From: Coprinopsis marcescibilis
Lineage: Eukaryota > Basidiomycota > Agaricomycetes > Agaricales > Psathyrellaceae
Reading direction: 5' to 3'
Length of the DNA stretch: 64,000 bases
NCBI GenBank assembly: GCA_004369085.1
Contig: ML210244.1
Location: 40,322-104,321, forward strand
How positions within the stretch are numbered: position 1 is the stretch's first letter; every line of letters begins with the position of its first letter. Position numbers and translations under genes: made by a program. This document shows positions 11,801 through 23,657 of this stretch, one piece after another. A model generated the notes under the pieces. It saw only the letters and a program-made list of their open reading frames with translations. It was not told the DNA's origin and did no database searches.

Positions 11801-12960
11801 TGGTCGAGTAGACTGGGCCTGAGACTTTTTGAGACGGTTTGGTATGGCTTTAGCTTTACCCCTGGCACCTCCACTTGACTTGTTGAATCTCGCTGGTGCC
11901 CGTCCTTGACGTGGGCTACGTTGCGCAGCTTTCTTCCCAGTGGATGATCCTCCTCTTTGGGGGGTCCGAATGCCTGATGACGGTAGGGTTTTGCCTGTAG
12001 AAATCAAGGTCATGTCAGTACCATTGTCTCATTAATCTTGTAAAAGGGGTAGCAACCTAGCGTATGAGGCTTCCGTGCACGCTGTCTTCTATCAATCCTT
12101 CCAGATTTACGCCCACTACGCGGACGGCCAATGGATTGAGATGGTGTCCTTGTCTTGGTTCTTCCTCGAGACGGCCGACTTCGCACAGACCTAGCACGCG
12201 ACACACGCTTTGTTATACCCTTAACTGGGGCCTTTTTGCCACCAACGGATAGAGGTGACGTCTTAGGCTTGTTTCGTATTCGAGCAGACTGGCGCGCCAC
12301 AGACCTAGCACCTGAGCGACGCTTTCCACCAGCTGACTGGACCAACTTCACAGGAGACCTGGCCGGAGACTTGCTGCTTGCTCTCCCATTTCCACCTGGT
12401 CGCGGTCTCACCTTTGCTCCTCCATGTAGTAAGGGCCTGCCCTTTCTTTGAGTACGTTTCCATGCTTGAGATTGAGTGGCTGGTGACTTGCTACGCGCTT
12501 TAGCAAAAGTCTTTCCTTCTTTCCTTCGAAGTCGTGGTGGAGTCAAGTCTTTCTTTCGGTTGTTTGTCGACTTGGCCTTCCCTTTCGTAGTACCACGCCG
12601 GGGAACGGGATGTTTTTTTGCCACCCGTCGTGAACTGACGTTACTTCGGGAAGTGGGAGAGCGTTTGGGCTTCCTAGGGGCCGTTTTGGGTGTTAAGCGA
12701 TTCTGAGCCGCGGGCTTGTGGCGTCGTGCAGCTGAAGCGATGACCGGTGCAGCCTTGGGACGAGGTGGAAGGGTGAGCTTGGCTTGTGCGCGTGATGGTT
12801 GATTACGGGGTCTATGAGAGTCTGCCACTGTCTTCCCAACCTTGCGAGCCTCGAGCGAGGAGGAAGAAGCTTGGTAGGCATGTTGTTGTTGCTGTTGTTG
12901 AAGGGAGAGTGCTGGGAAGAGTAACGATGTCAAGTATACGACCGTGACCAGCCATCGCAT
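8807..12960 (-). CDS. Very large secreted, Lys/Arg-rich repeat protein, 4 exons, 1320 aa
   Basis: Four long open stretches join into one frame. Exons are 12057-12960, 11455-11994, 10587-11393 and 8807-10518. The introns (62, 61 and 68 bp) are all phase 1, and the total of 3963 nt is an exact multiple of three. The N-terminus MRWLVTVVYLTSLLFPALS is a signal peptide, followed by a short Gln run. Residues about 30-750 are extremely basic and disordered (Lys/Arg/Ser/Pro/Gly), with a duplicated block containing QGRAPxRF, SSGGARG, NRLKKSQ, RLTKP, RRPAG and KRKGPRLSSVQGKRLG. Residues about 780 onward hold other repeats: three of a SATGTFVSAGEGG-type unit, three of a PPELQGFFATSGR-type unit and two of SSPEGLFSSPGR. 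Near 1190-1270 is a charged helix-forming segment (KAARYAKLKAARLKKAKELK), and the end is YFLEEDEADKWY. Several KR/RR sites could be cut by kexin. I recognise no domain; function unknown. Alternatives are several separate genes or a nuclear protein with a false signal peptide. Confidence 0.7.
10960..12150 (-). repeat. Tandem duplication of an internal exon plus its intron
   Basis: Two units about 601 bp apart. The exon 1 tail and its intron (about 12150 down to 11995) match the exon 2 tail and its intron (about 11545 down to 11394). The front of exon 3 matches the front of exon 2. The introns themselves are close to 90% alike by eye: both begin GTTG, contain TTTTACAAGATTAATGAGACA and TACTGACATGACCTTGAT, and end CTAYAG. 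Because the duplicated exon is 540 nt and phase 1-1, the frame is preserved. Confidence 0.8.
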
Positions 12961-13484
12961 AGTCGCGAGGAATTGGCCGGAGCTTTGATTAATCGATTGT
13001 CCGCGTAAGACTGATGCATTCTTTTATTTGCAGGCATCTGTCGAATTCCGCGATGGCCAGCAAGGGCGTGCTGGATATGTGGTCGAAGTGCTGTGAATTG
13101 TGGTCCTTAGATACCGATACCTCGAAGCAGATAGTATGGTGCATAAAAATGAAGTAGCGTAAAGGTGTCGGCGGTGATCCGATGTGCATCGCATGAGTGG
13201 TATACTTCGGCAAATATGTTATTCTCATTTGCTCAGTATCTACCGATGCTCCTGGTGTGCTTCGGATTTGTACAAGAGGATGAATCCCACTATTCATCGG
13301 CATTAAGTGCCCAGAGGTGAATGAAAGACTCAAAGAGGGTCCTGAGTCCGCTAGGACTTGCACACGTGCCATTGCACCACAATTCCGATTATAATCCGAT
13401 GCGTCGGCAATACGCAGCCATAATGACCCAGCTCCATCTCCTACTTACCACAGGGGGGTGGCAAGAGCAAATGGCCCCGATTGT
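12961..13484. other. Intergenic, nothing recognised
   Basis: Upstream flank of the large basic protein gene. Short frames only. No clear TATA box in the usual position and no repeat seen. Confidence 0.35.
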
Positions 13485-13757
13485 TTTGTCGTGACTGGGA
13501 TTCGAACTGACGACCCGGCGCGGACGGTGCCAATTGTCAGGCCAAGCCCGGCGTTGCCTCTTGTCCTCGTACCGCCTTGTGCCTGGGTTAAAGGTGCCAG
13601 TCTGCCCATGCATTGCTGCTCGTCACAGATACTGCTCACTATACAATCAATGCACTAAGGTCTACTACATCCAAGTTAATTATAAAGACCTGGTTACGTT
13701 GACGGCAACGCCATTCTAGCAGACGCCATGGCAGTCTTCGAGTTCAGCACCTTAAGC
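13485..13757 (-). repeat. Dispersed B-box repeat, long copy 2
   Basis: Full-length partner of the copy at 5555, with B box GTTCGAATCCC on the minus strand (13498-13508) and the shared GCAGACGCCATGGC end at about 13720-13733. Here the ATG opens no long frame, so this copy is not coding. Similarity decays after about 13757. Confidence 0.6.
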
Positions 13758-14004
13758 TCACCAGTTGCGTAGGAATCGTGGTATCTCTTGAGACCTCTGG
13801 CATTTGTGGAGGTGTGAAAATGTGAGGTGTTTGCGTCTGGCTACGAGTATATCTCGATGCATGTCCAACCGCAAACAAGATGGATTGGGTAATCAAATTC
13901 AAGATCAGGCAGCGGGGACACATCGCCGGGCTCAAACATTTTCTGCTTCCTGTCGGGTTCAATCTGGAATGACGGCTTGACATCCCCGGCTACGCAGAGC
14001 TGCA

Positions 14005-14012
14005 TATATAAG
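14005..14012 (+). promoter_or_regulatory. TATA box of thaumatin-like/lectin gene A
   Basis: TATATAAG 54 bp before the ATG at 14066, the same spacing class as the boxes of the paralogues at 19548 and 27576. Confidence 0.6.
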
Positions 14013-14065
14013 CTCAAAGACATCCAACTTTATTCTGCTGCCGATCATTTGTGACACTATAAGCT

Positions 14066-15366
14066 ATGCGGCGTCTCATGGCCTTTCTCGTCCTCAAAGC
14101 CACTCCCATGCTTGTTCAGGGTATCCGATTTGCTATCTACAATAGATGCAGCGAGCCAATTGATATCTACATAAACGGGGACAAAATTACCGCAACTGGT
14201 GCTGAGACAATCCTCAGAGAATTCGAAGATGGTTGGAGTGGTCTCATTTACTCTGATGCAAATGGCGGAAGTCAGGATGGCCATACGGGGACTCTGCGAG
14301 CGGGGTTCTTTGGCGATGTGAGTTAGCTGTGGAGGCTTACGGTGATGGTTGTGACCCATTTTCATCTGTAGGGTCGGTATTTCATGGTCCGAGATCCTGC
14401 GTGGATCAACGTACCCTTTTCGATGAACGCTGTTTTCCACGCTGAGTCGCAACCCTCGACTGTGCGTATCCATTCACCCATCCACCTACTGAACTGTGCA
14501 CTGAATTGAGCTCTCACTCCACTATCCTTCACGCTCAGATAGTGCCAGGGCATCTCATGCACAGAGTACGGCTGCGAATTCAGTGCGATGTTCACAGAGA
14601 TGCCGGACGTCTCCACTCCTGTGGGGGGTCTTATGAGACATTGCCCGGAGGTTAACCCATTATTTGAATTTGAGTAGGTTCTCGAAGTGTCTTTTCTTCG
14701 CGATTTAGGACTTAATTCGGACTTATTCGCAGCTTCTGTCAGGCAGGTGGCCTTCGCAGACGCCAAATTAAGCATGTTGGAGCACCCCGCCAATGTGTTC
14801 GATACTCGTCGGATAGGGTTGGACCTGTCACTATGTATGGATCTCTTTTGTCCATCTCACAAGACTCCGCCTTTGCTGACGTTTTGCACCTTCATTTAGT
14901 GACGAAGACTGTGCTTGGACAAACAAGGTGTGGTTTCTAGAGCGCACTGGCCAGATCAACAGTGCCAGCTTGGGCAACTGTTTGGATGCGGGGACGGATG
15001 TAAGGTCGGATCCCAATCCTCCCCCAATAAGGCCAAAAGTAATTAGCGGTGGAGGTCCCTTGAACTATGTTTTTCGTCCCACTGGTTTCAATGCTTCCAG
15101 TGGCGTTAAAGTGCGAATGTGGCCTTGCATACAAAATCGCCCAGCGCAGCAGTGGATCTACAGCCTGACTGATCGTACTTTTCGACTAGCCAACACTAGT
15201 GAGTGTTTTAGACCCTTTATCCTATGTAGCACGTCCATGCTGAAGGCAACTACGTGTAGATCAATGTCTTGACTTAACGGATGGGCGTTTGGAAGTTGGA
15301 AACGAGCTTCAGACTTGGGAATGTCTTCCAGGGAACGAGGATCAGATTTGGTTGGTTGAGCCTTAG
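14066..15366 (+). CDS. Secreted thaumatin-like + ricin-B-type lectin protein, paralogue A
   Basis: Six exons join in frame to 326 residues: 14066-14317, 14372-14461, 14543-14673, 14733-14834, 14900-15198 and 15260-15366. A moderate signal peptide (MRRLMAFLVLKATPMLVQG) is followed by the N-domain (FAIYNRCSEPIDIYING, REFEDGWSGLIYSDANGG, GTLRAGFFGD). A short Cys-containing exon comes next, then the beta-trefoil part with MWPCIQNRPAQQW and LQTWECLPGNEDQIW. The first QxW site has become NKVW, so one sugar site may be lost. Unlike paralogues B and D, the region that is their fifth intron stays open here and is predicted to be translated, adding about 30 Pro/Gly-rich residues. Likely extracellular and carbohydrate-binding; ligand unknown. 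Sequence divergence suggests relaxed constraint, but no frame break was found. Confidence 0.75.
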
Positions 15367-16346
15367 CTTGTGTTCGCGGTTTCAGCGACCCGTAGGTTTA
15401 CACTTTGGTGTATCACTATTCAAGATATAGACGTGAACTCATTTCCACGTTGCGCACCCGCCAAATTGAATTGCGAAGGGGTAATATACTCGAGGAATTG
15501 GTTCCCTGTCGTGGGGTTCAGTCGTTCACATCTTTCAGGTGAGGAACATGACATCATCTCCCACGACAGTCGCTATCGTATAGGAAACATGGCCTCCCCC
15601 GGGACATTGTCAACGTTGACGTTAGTGCGAGCCACATCTTGTCCCTAATTCCTCGGATTTCTTGGATGTCGGTGTGTAGACCTACGTCCCGGCGGCAGAT
15701 ACCCAAGCAGCCAAGCCGCGGTGTGAGTCCTTGCGGAGCGAGTGGTGGATATGATGTGACGCGTGTGTCTGAACCGAGTTGCCGCGTCTCAGTCTTATTG
15801 GATGGGTATCAACTTCAACCAAGTCGCATGTTCTTGGCCTGCCTCGGGCTCGGGCTTGCAACTGATAACATGCTCATACTGTTTGTCAGAATGATGAGAG
15901 ATTATTGACTATGCTTGGTTCTTTTTGTGCAGCCATCAAGATGCTCGACTGTTGGGCGGCTTTGACAGAAGGCAGAGCTGGCAGGTGATCTAATCTCAGG
16001 TACGTGCTAATGTCCACAAGGCGTCTGGTAACGCGTTTTCGGAGAATTGGGATGTCCTTCAGGGGTGTCAGTATTCCGCTCCACGCCTGTTCATAAGTAG
16101 GCGAGATATTTCCTGGATATATTCTGACTGCTGACATCGGATTACTGAGTTAATACCGTAGTTGTGTAGCTCACTGTTGATGAACCTTGATTAAACCTTA
16201 TTCCAGGCGATGATGGGTTTCTCACTGTACACATAAACGCTAGTACATATACCTGCGGTCAGATCGGGAGATTAGATGGTTGTAAAACATCTCCCCTCTC
16301 AAATATTTGTCTCAGTTCACAGACCTCTCAATATCTACCTTTCTTC
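15367..16346. other. Intergenic, nothing recognised
   Basis: About 1 kb between lectin gene A and the GMC oxidoreductase. Frames are short and unlike coding sequence. No TATA box of the usual form before 16347. Confidence 0.4.
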
Positions 16347-18713
<2,367 letters not shown>

Positions 18714-19547
18714 CTGTTACTTGAATCTCTTGTGCTTATCAGTAGCCGATTCTCTCCTTGTGGTATTGTATCTTCTGTAAACTCAACATGGTTCTCAGAT
18801 CTCCGTGTTCAGATCAAGAACTTAGAACACTGACGAAGGCATGCCAGGGACTAGTGAGCCAAAAATAGGAATGTGGTTCGTGCGTGAGAACCATGATTCT
18901 TTTTCGCTCCTGCCGCGTCGTGCAGGCTAACTGCAAGGTTTCAACTTTCCTTCTTCCTGTCACGTCTCACCAAGGTCAAACATACCCCCTTGACATGACA
19001 ATCATCAGTAAACACAAGACTGCGAACCTATTGATATTAGCTTCGGACCTTGTTGCAAACGACATAAATAGCGCAAGGTAGGTCGCGTGTTGATAACCAT
19101 CTTCGCTGGACACGTTCTGATTGATTTTCAATACAAAATCAAGGCTGATTTAGTCGTTTGCCTTCGGCATCCCTTCAACGCTCAGAATCTACGCCAGACC
19201 TCGACCAATCTGATAACGACAGACCACGAGGCATTGGCATAGCGTCTCGGCGGTCTCGTTAGCAGCGATTCGGAGAGAATGATAATCCATCTGCACCGCC
19301 TCACTCTGACGTTTGTACCTTTTCGCACTCTATATTCTGCAGTTCTACAAGCCAGGATACAAGAATGGCAGGTGGTTTACATCTCCCTCATGACCTCATT
19401 ATTGTTTCGACTTGACGTGCGTGTCTATTTCCGCTCGTGTGGGCTTTTAGGGGCTCGATTGTCAGTGGAACTCGGACACGAACTGTGTGTATGGGCAGAA
19501 TCCCCATTCATTTCATGCCTTTATGCAACGTACTGACACTCTTGGAG
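18714..19547. other. Intergenic, promoter side of gene B
   Basis: No supported gene; short frames only. The 3' end of this stretch is the promoter region of gene B. Confidence 0.4.
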
Positions 19548-19555
19548 TATATAAG
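19548..19555 (+). promoter_or_regulatory. TATA box of thaumatin-like/lectin gene B
   Basis: TATATAAG 79 bp upstream of the ATG at 19627, embedded in GAGTATATAAGG, very like GTATATAAGG before gene D. Confidence 0.65.
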
Positions 19556-19626
19556 GTCTAGTGGTAAACGATGAATCCCCCAGGCTCCAGCCCAGATCCC
19601 TTTCACTTTCACCGCCAACCCTCTCA

Positions 19627-20886
19627 ATGCTCGCGTCACTCAGGCTTGCTCTGTTCACTCTCGCCCTTCTCCCAGGCTTTGTCTCGGGAGTCAGGCATTA
19701 CGACATCGTGAACAACTGTCCTCTGCCAATTGACGTGTATATCAATGGGCAGAATGAGGGCACTTTGAGCTCGGGTGGCGGGAGCTTGGCTAGGGATTAC
19801 CCCGATGGCTGGAGTGGGTTCATATACTCCGATTTCAATCGGGGTAATGCCGACGGAGCTGGGACTGTACGCGCTGGGTTTTACGGTACTGTGAGTGTAT
19901 TTACCAATAGCTACACCATCTGACTAACGATTCAAACTATATAGAACGACTATTACTACATCGTTCAAGATCCGAATTGGTTGAACGTGGGCGTGAGCAT
20001 TCACCCAATTGACCGTGCACCAGTGAGCTTGGTCGTTACTCCTGACAATGTGTGCTCCCCTCATAACAAGACTACATTGATAGCGAGGCGGTTTCTGCTT
20101 CACCGTCGAGTGTCTGGTGTTCGACTGCCAGAATTCCTTTACGTCACCGCCGACAGCGTTTCCGCCCCCAACATCAGCTCCTCCGCAGACCCCGCTCTAT
20201 TCTTGCCCAGCACTCAACACGGGTTATCGTGTAACGTGAGCTATTATTTGTCTTTTGGTGCCTTAGGTGTGATGATCGAGTCTTGCTTCCAGATTTTGTC
20301 CTGATGGGACCATTCCGAACTACCAAACCGGACCGAATACCATCCACAATGTTCGATCGAGCGAGAAATGTGTGGATGTACAAGGGGGCGTTTTCGCAAA
20401 CGGGACCCCAGTTCAGATGTAAGTTACTCATCGTATCATGGCCTTGAATCTAAACCATTGTCTTCCAATGATAGATACGACTGCAACGGAACTCAGGCAC
20501 AGAAGTGGGTCATAAAGCGCGGAGGACAACAAATCAAGGTCTCTGGGACAACCTACTGCTTAGACGCTGGATCAAGTGAGTTCGATTCGATTAAAACAAC
20601 TGCAGAAAGCTAATGTTCGAATTGAGATCCCGCAAGCGGCGTTGGGATGAAGATATGGCAGTGCTTTGACAACCTTCCAGCTCAACAGTGGATCTACACA
20701 TCTGATAACACTATTCGCCTCGCGAGCACCAGTAAGTACTTTTCGCTAACAGTACCATCAGCACTGACTCACTGCGTGCCAGATCAATGCCTCGATTTGA
20801 CTGGTGGAAGCTTGGCGAATGGAAATCCCATTCAGACCTGGGAATGCGCCCAGCTTCAAAACGATAACCAGGTTTGGAGGATCTAG
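19627..20886 (+). CDS. Secreted thaumatin-like + ricin-B-type lectin protein, paralogue B
   Basis: Seven exons give 309 residues in frame: 19627-19890, 19945-20022, 20084-20235, 20293-20418, 20475-20575, 20627-20731 and 20783-20886. Residues 1-21 are a clear signal peptide. Residues about 22-168 look like a small thaumatin fold: YDIVNNCPLPIDVYING near the start, DGWSGFIYSDFN, GTVRAGFYGT, a Cys-rich Pro-rich stretch, and a terminal block ending TGYRVTFCP like the last strand of thaumatins. Residues about 169-309 are a beta-trefoil with all three QxW repeats: AQKW, PAQQW and DNQVW. Predicted extracellular sugar-binding protein. The thaumatin assignment rests on motif similarity only; the lectin part is firm. 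Intact, with TATA box and canonical splice sites throughout. Confidence 0.85.
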
Positions 20887-21635
20887 CGGGCGGTAGAAGG
20901 CTTGTGGGACGATTGTGTGAATCTGTTTGCTTTACTTGGACTTGTTGCGTTTGGACTTTCTGGACTGTATTCTGGACTTGTGTTTCTTAAATTAGTGACA
21001 GTACTGGACAATTTGGCCTTTGACTACTGATGTATGGATTGATAGTCGTAGCCGGACACTTGGCTCTGTGTTAAAGCTCAATGCAATCTTTTCTTCTGTC
21101 TGCGATGTCAACGGACAAACACTGCTAGCCACTGATCGATTTCCAAACACAGAGACTATTATACGTTATATCTGGGCTCGTCGTGGCCCGACCCCCACAG
21201 ATATATATATATATGTTGACCATCCGTTTCCGGCGCACCCCTCCAACACGACCCACTGGCACAAGGTCCTTGCTGACGATGATCTATATAGCTTCAATCT
21301 TGCCTTAACGTGAATCTAGGGCTAAAAGCTCCAGGTGTACTCTCTGGTGATCTAAAATCTATACCTCTCGAACAAGTTTGATAGTAGTTTTTTGCTGACA
21401 CTTTGATGACAACAGCTAACTCGTGTTCATTTGATATACCTATTTACTGCAGTGTACTCAACCCACGGGCTGTTATTTGTTGAACTGACTGTTAGTTGCA
21501 CCCCACACCGCCCTATCTTTAATCACCATCTTCAAAGTGATCGCCTGGATCAAACCAAGTTGCATTCTGCCTGAAATCAATATGATCTTTTGCATCGAAT
21601 ATGGTCAATGTTGTGACATCTTTACAGAGCCGCAC
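20549..21635 (+). repeat. Left arm of an inverted duplication (partner 50125-51253)
   Basis: From mid-exon 5 of gene B through its 3' flank, the sequence matches the reverse complement of 51253 down to 50125. Examples are TTGGATCTGTTTTAAAGCTT-type sequence near 21060/50740, CTGCAGTGTACTCAACCC near 21450/50310, and the GATCAC/GATCCC..CAAACCAA stretch near 21540/50210. Divergence is moderate, with many small indels. Confidence 0.75.
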
Positions 21636-21786
21636 TTACTTTGGTGTCTGTGCGCTGTCAAATGCTCGATTACAGGCAACGTCAACATTCCAGAATCCAA
21701 ATGGGTGTCTAGGCAGCCTGAGGATAATCTGATGGAAAGTGACTGATCTCACTCTATAAAACGAAGAGTGTTGGAGCCTCAATATT

Positions 21787-22120
21787 CGTATTATTTACTC
21801 TGAGCGCATGTCTGGACACCCCTTTTACGCATTCGCTGAAGGCCTCCATCGGCTTTGAATATCTTCGACTCATGCTGGACCACAACTCCCACCTCCCACT
21901 GGATAAAAATCGTCCACATTTTTTGCACCTACCTTGTCTTTATCCTAGGTGACGGAATCTTGGTTTGTCACGGGTGCTCGTATTGAAGTCTCACTGAGAC
22001 TGACACATGTCCACAGCTATACCGTTGCTATCTGATCCTCTCGATCTCCAAAAGAGGGTCATATCCGTGTGCCTATACAGGATCAGGTAAGCCGGGCTAA
22101 CGATTGTGAGAGTGAACTCA
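21787..22120 (+). pseudogene. Relic of a 7TM protein gene (middle exon)
   Basis: A frame starting near 21789 reads FVLFTLSACLD...FEYLRLMLD, and a shifted frame reads YLVFILGDGILVC followed after a gap by LYRCYLIL. These match, in order, FVLFTVSACID, LEYMEV, SLVFVLGDGLLVC and LYRCYLMF of the intact gene at 23658. The relic therefore spans the second exon and the following junction, with at least one frameshift and no start or end. It lies between lectin genes B and C, as expected if lectin and 7TM genes were duplicated as a pair. Confidence 0.7.
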
Positions 22121-22356
22121 CTGAACGGCCAGAAGCCCTGTCACAACTAAGCGGGGACCGATCACCGTATTCAGGTAGTCTATGGGGTAACTGGGCCTGA
22201 CTTACCCGCTTGTGCTGCAAAGGTGGATTTGTGTTTGTTCGCGACAATCGGAACACTCAGTAAGTGATATATCATATATTAAATCCATGGTTGCGACATT
22301 TCAGCGGCGAACGCTACTTGATTTCGCTTTTCATCACCTCCAAGCCCCGAGAGACC

Positions 22357-22785
22357 ATGCTCCCTCTTCTGTCCATTGTCTTGCTCGGTGTGATTCCAGG
22401 TCTTGTTCAGGGTATCCAGTTTGCTATCTACAATAACTGCAGAACCTCGCTTGACATATACATTAACGGGGAGAAAGCAGCTACCCTAACCGGGCGCGAG
22501 CCATTGATCAGGGAATTCGAAGACGGTTGGAGCGGCTACATTTACTCTGATGCGAATGGAGGAAGTCAGGATGGCAGTATAGGGACTCTACGTGCGGGGT
22601 TCTTTGGAGATGTGAGTCGATTTATCTGCCTTTTCGAGCCTCAAGCTAAGTTCATTGTCCATGTCATCTTGTAGGGTCGGTATTTCATGGTCCGAGATCC
22701 TGCCTGGATTAATTCGCCCCTTTCCATTAACTATTTTCATCACGAGGACTCGGAATCCTCGGGCGTGCGTATTCTGGTTGGTTGA
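22357..22785 (+). CDS. Truncated paralogue C: thaumatin-like domain only (internal deletion)
   Basis: Two exons (22357-22611 and 22675-22785) give 121 residues: a strong signal peptide (MLPLLSIVLLGVIPGLVQG), the N-domain (FAIYNNCRTSLDIYING, REFEDGWSGYIYSDANGG, LRAGFFGD) and GRYFMVRDPAWIN. It is the closest relative of paralogue A. Where A has the donor of its second intron (GTGCGTATC), C continues GTGCGTATTCTGG and joins directly to GTTGGTTGAGCCTTAG, the last coding bases of A's 3' end. The whole middle of the gene, including the lectin half, has therefore been deleted, and the frame stops six codons later. It may be a pseudogene or a free-standing small secreted protein. No expression evidence. 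Confidence 0.6.
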
Positions 22786-23536
22786 GCCTTAGTTCATGCT
22801 CACTCTTTTAGAAGTACGTAGCTTCACGAGGTATGTATGGGTTTAAAACCGCTGTAATGCCTCCAGGCCACCGTGTGGACACGTTTACGACCTTTTGCAG
22901 AGTATGAAACGAGGCAGGATGTGTTCTGCGCAGCGGTTTCATGATATGTCACGTACTGCGCAGCTTCGAAGTGAGCGCCATCCTCGTTTGTCGGAATCAA
23001 AGATATGGCTGTCTAGCTATAACGTAACCAGTGGAAGCTGTTCAACAGTCAAATTATACTCAATACGCCAGGAAGATGATGTTTCGTAGAGCATAGTGTC
23101 GTCTCACGGCAGGATCACTGCGCATTCTGATCTTCTTTGGGCTATAAACCTCAACGCTTCTCTCATCTTTGACTCTGAAGAGTTCACGCACTTCATGATC
23201 AGTGCCTGCAATAATCATAGTACTGTTGTCCGGAATGGGAGTCGGCATGAGTTGCGCATGTCCAGAGCATACTTATCATTGGACGCCGAGTTTGACTTTT
23301 CTATTATGCACAACTGATGGTCAAATGCGTCCATTTCGAAGCCCGAGAACGCGTGTTTCATAACGAGCGCTTAAAGCCCTCATCATCAAACTTCTCCATT
23401 CAATTCCAGTCTTCGACCGACTCCCAGGAAACCTGATATCTTCGTACTACCCTTTATATATATATTCAGATGGATAGCCAATCACGGCGCGAAGTCGTGG
23501 TCAGCCACATAGAGAGAATGCCAAGTCGGCCTAAAG
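22786..23536. other. Intergenic, nothing recognised
   Basis: No coding pattern seen. The tail near 23450-23536 is the AT-rich promoter region of the 7TM gene. Confidence 0.35.
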
Positions 23537-23545
23537 TATATAAAA
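23537..23545 (+). promoter_or_regulatory. TATA box of the 7TM gene
   Basis: TATATAAAA about 113 bp upstream of the ATG at 23658. Confidence 0.6.
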
Positions 23546-23657
23546 TGTCTAGATAGAGAGGGCCTGTGGCGCATTAAAGTGACTATTCTCTAAGCCCCGC
23601 TGTGTGCTACTCATTTACTCTCCTTCTCGCATTGAAAATCAGAGGACGGACCGAGTC

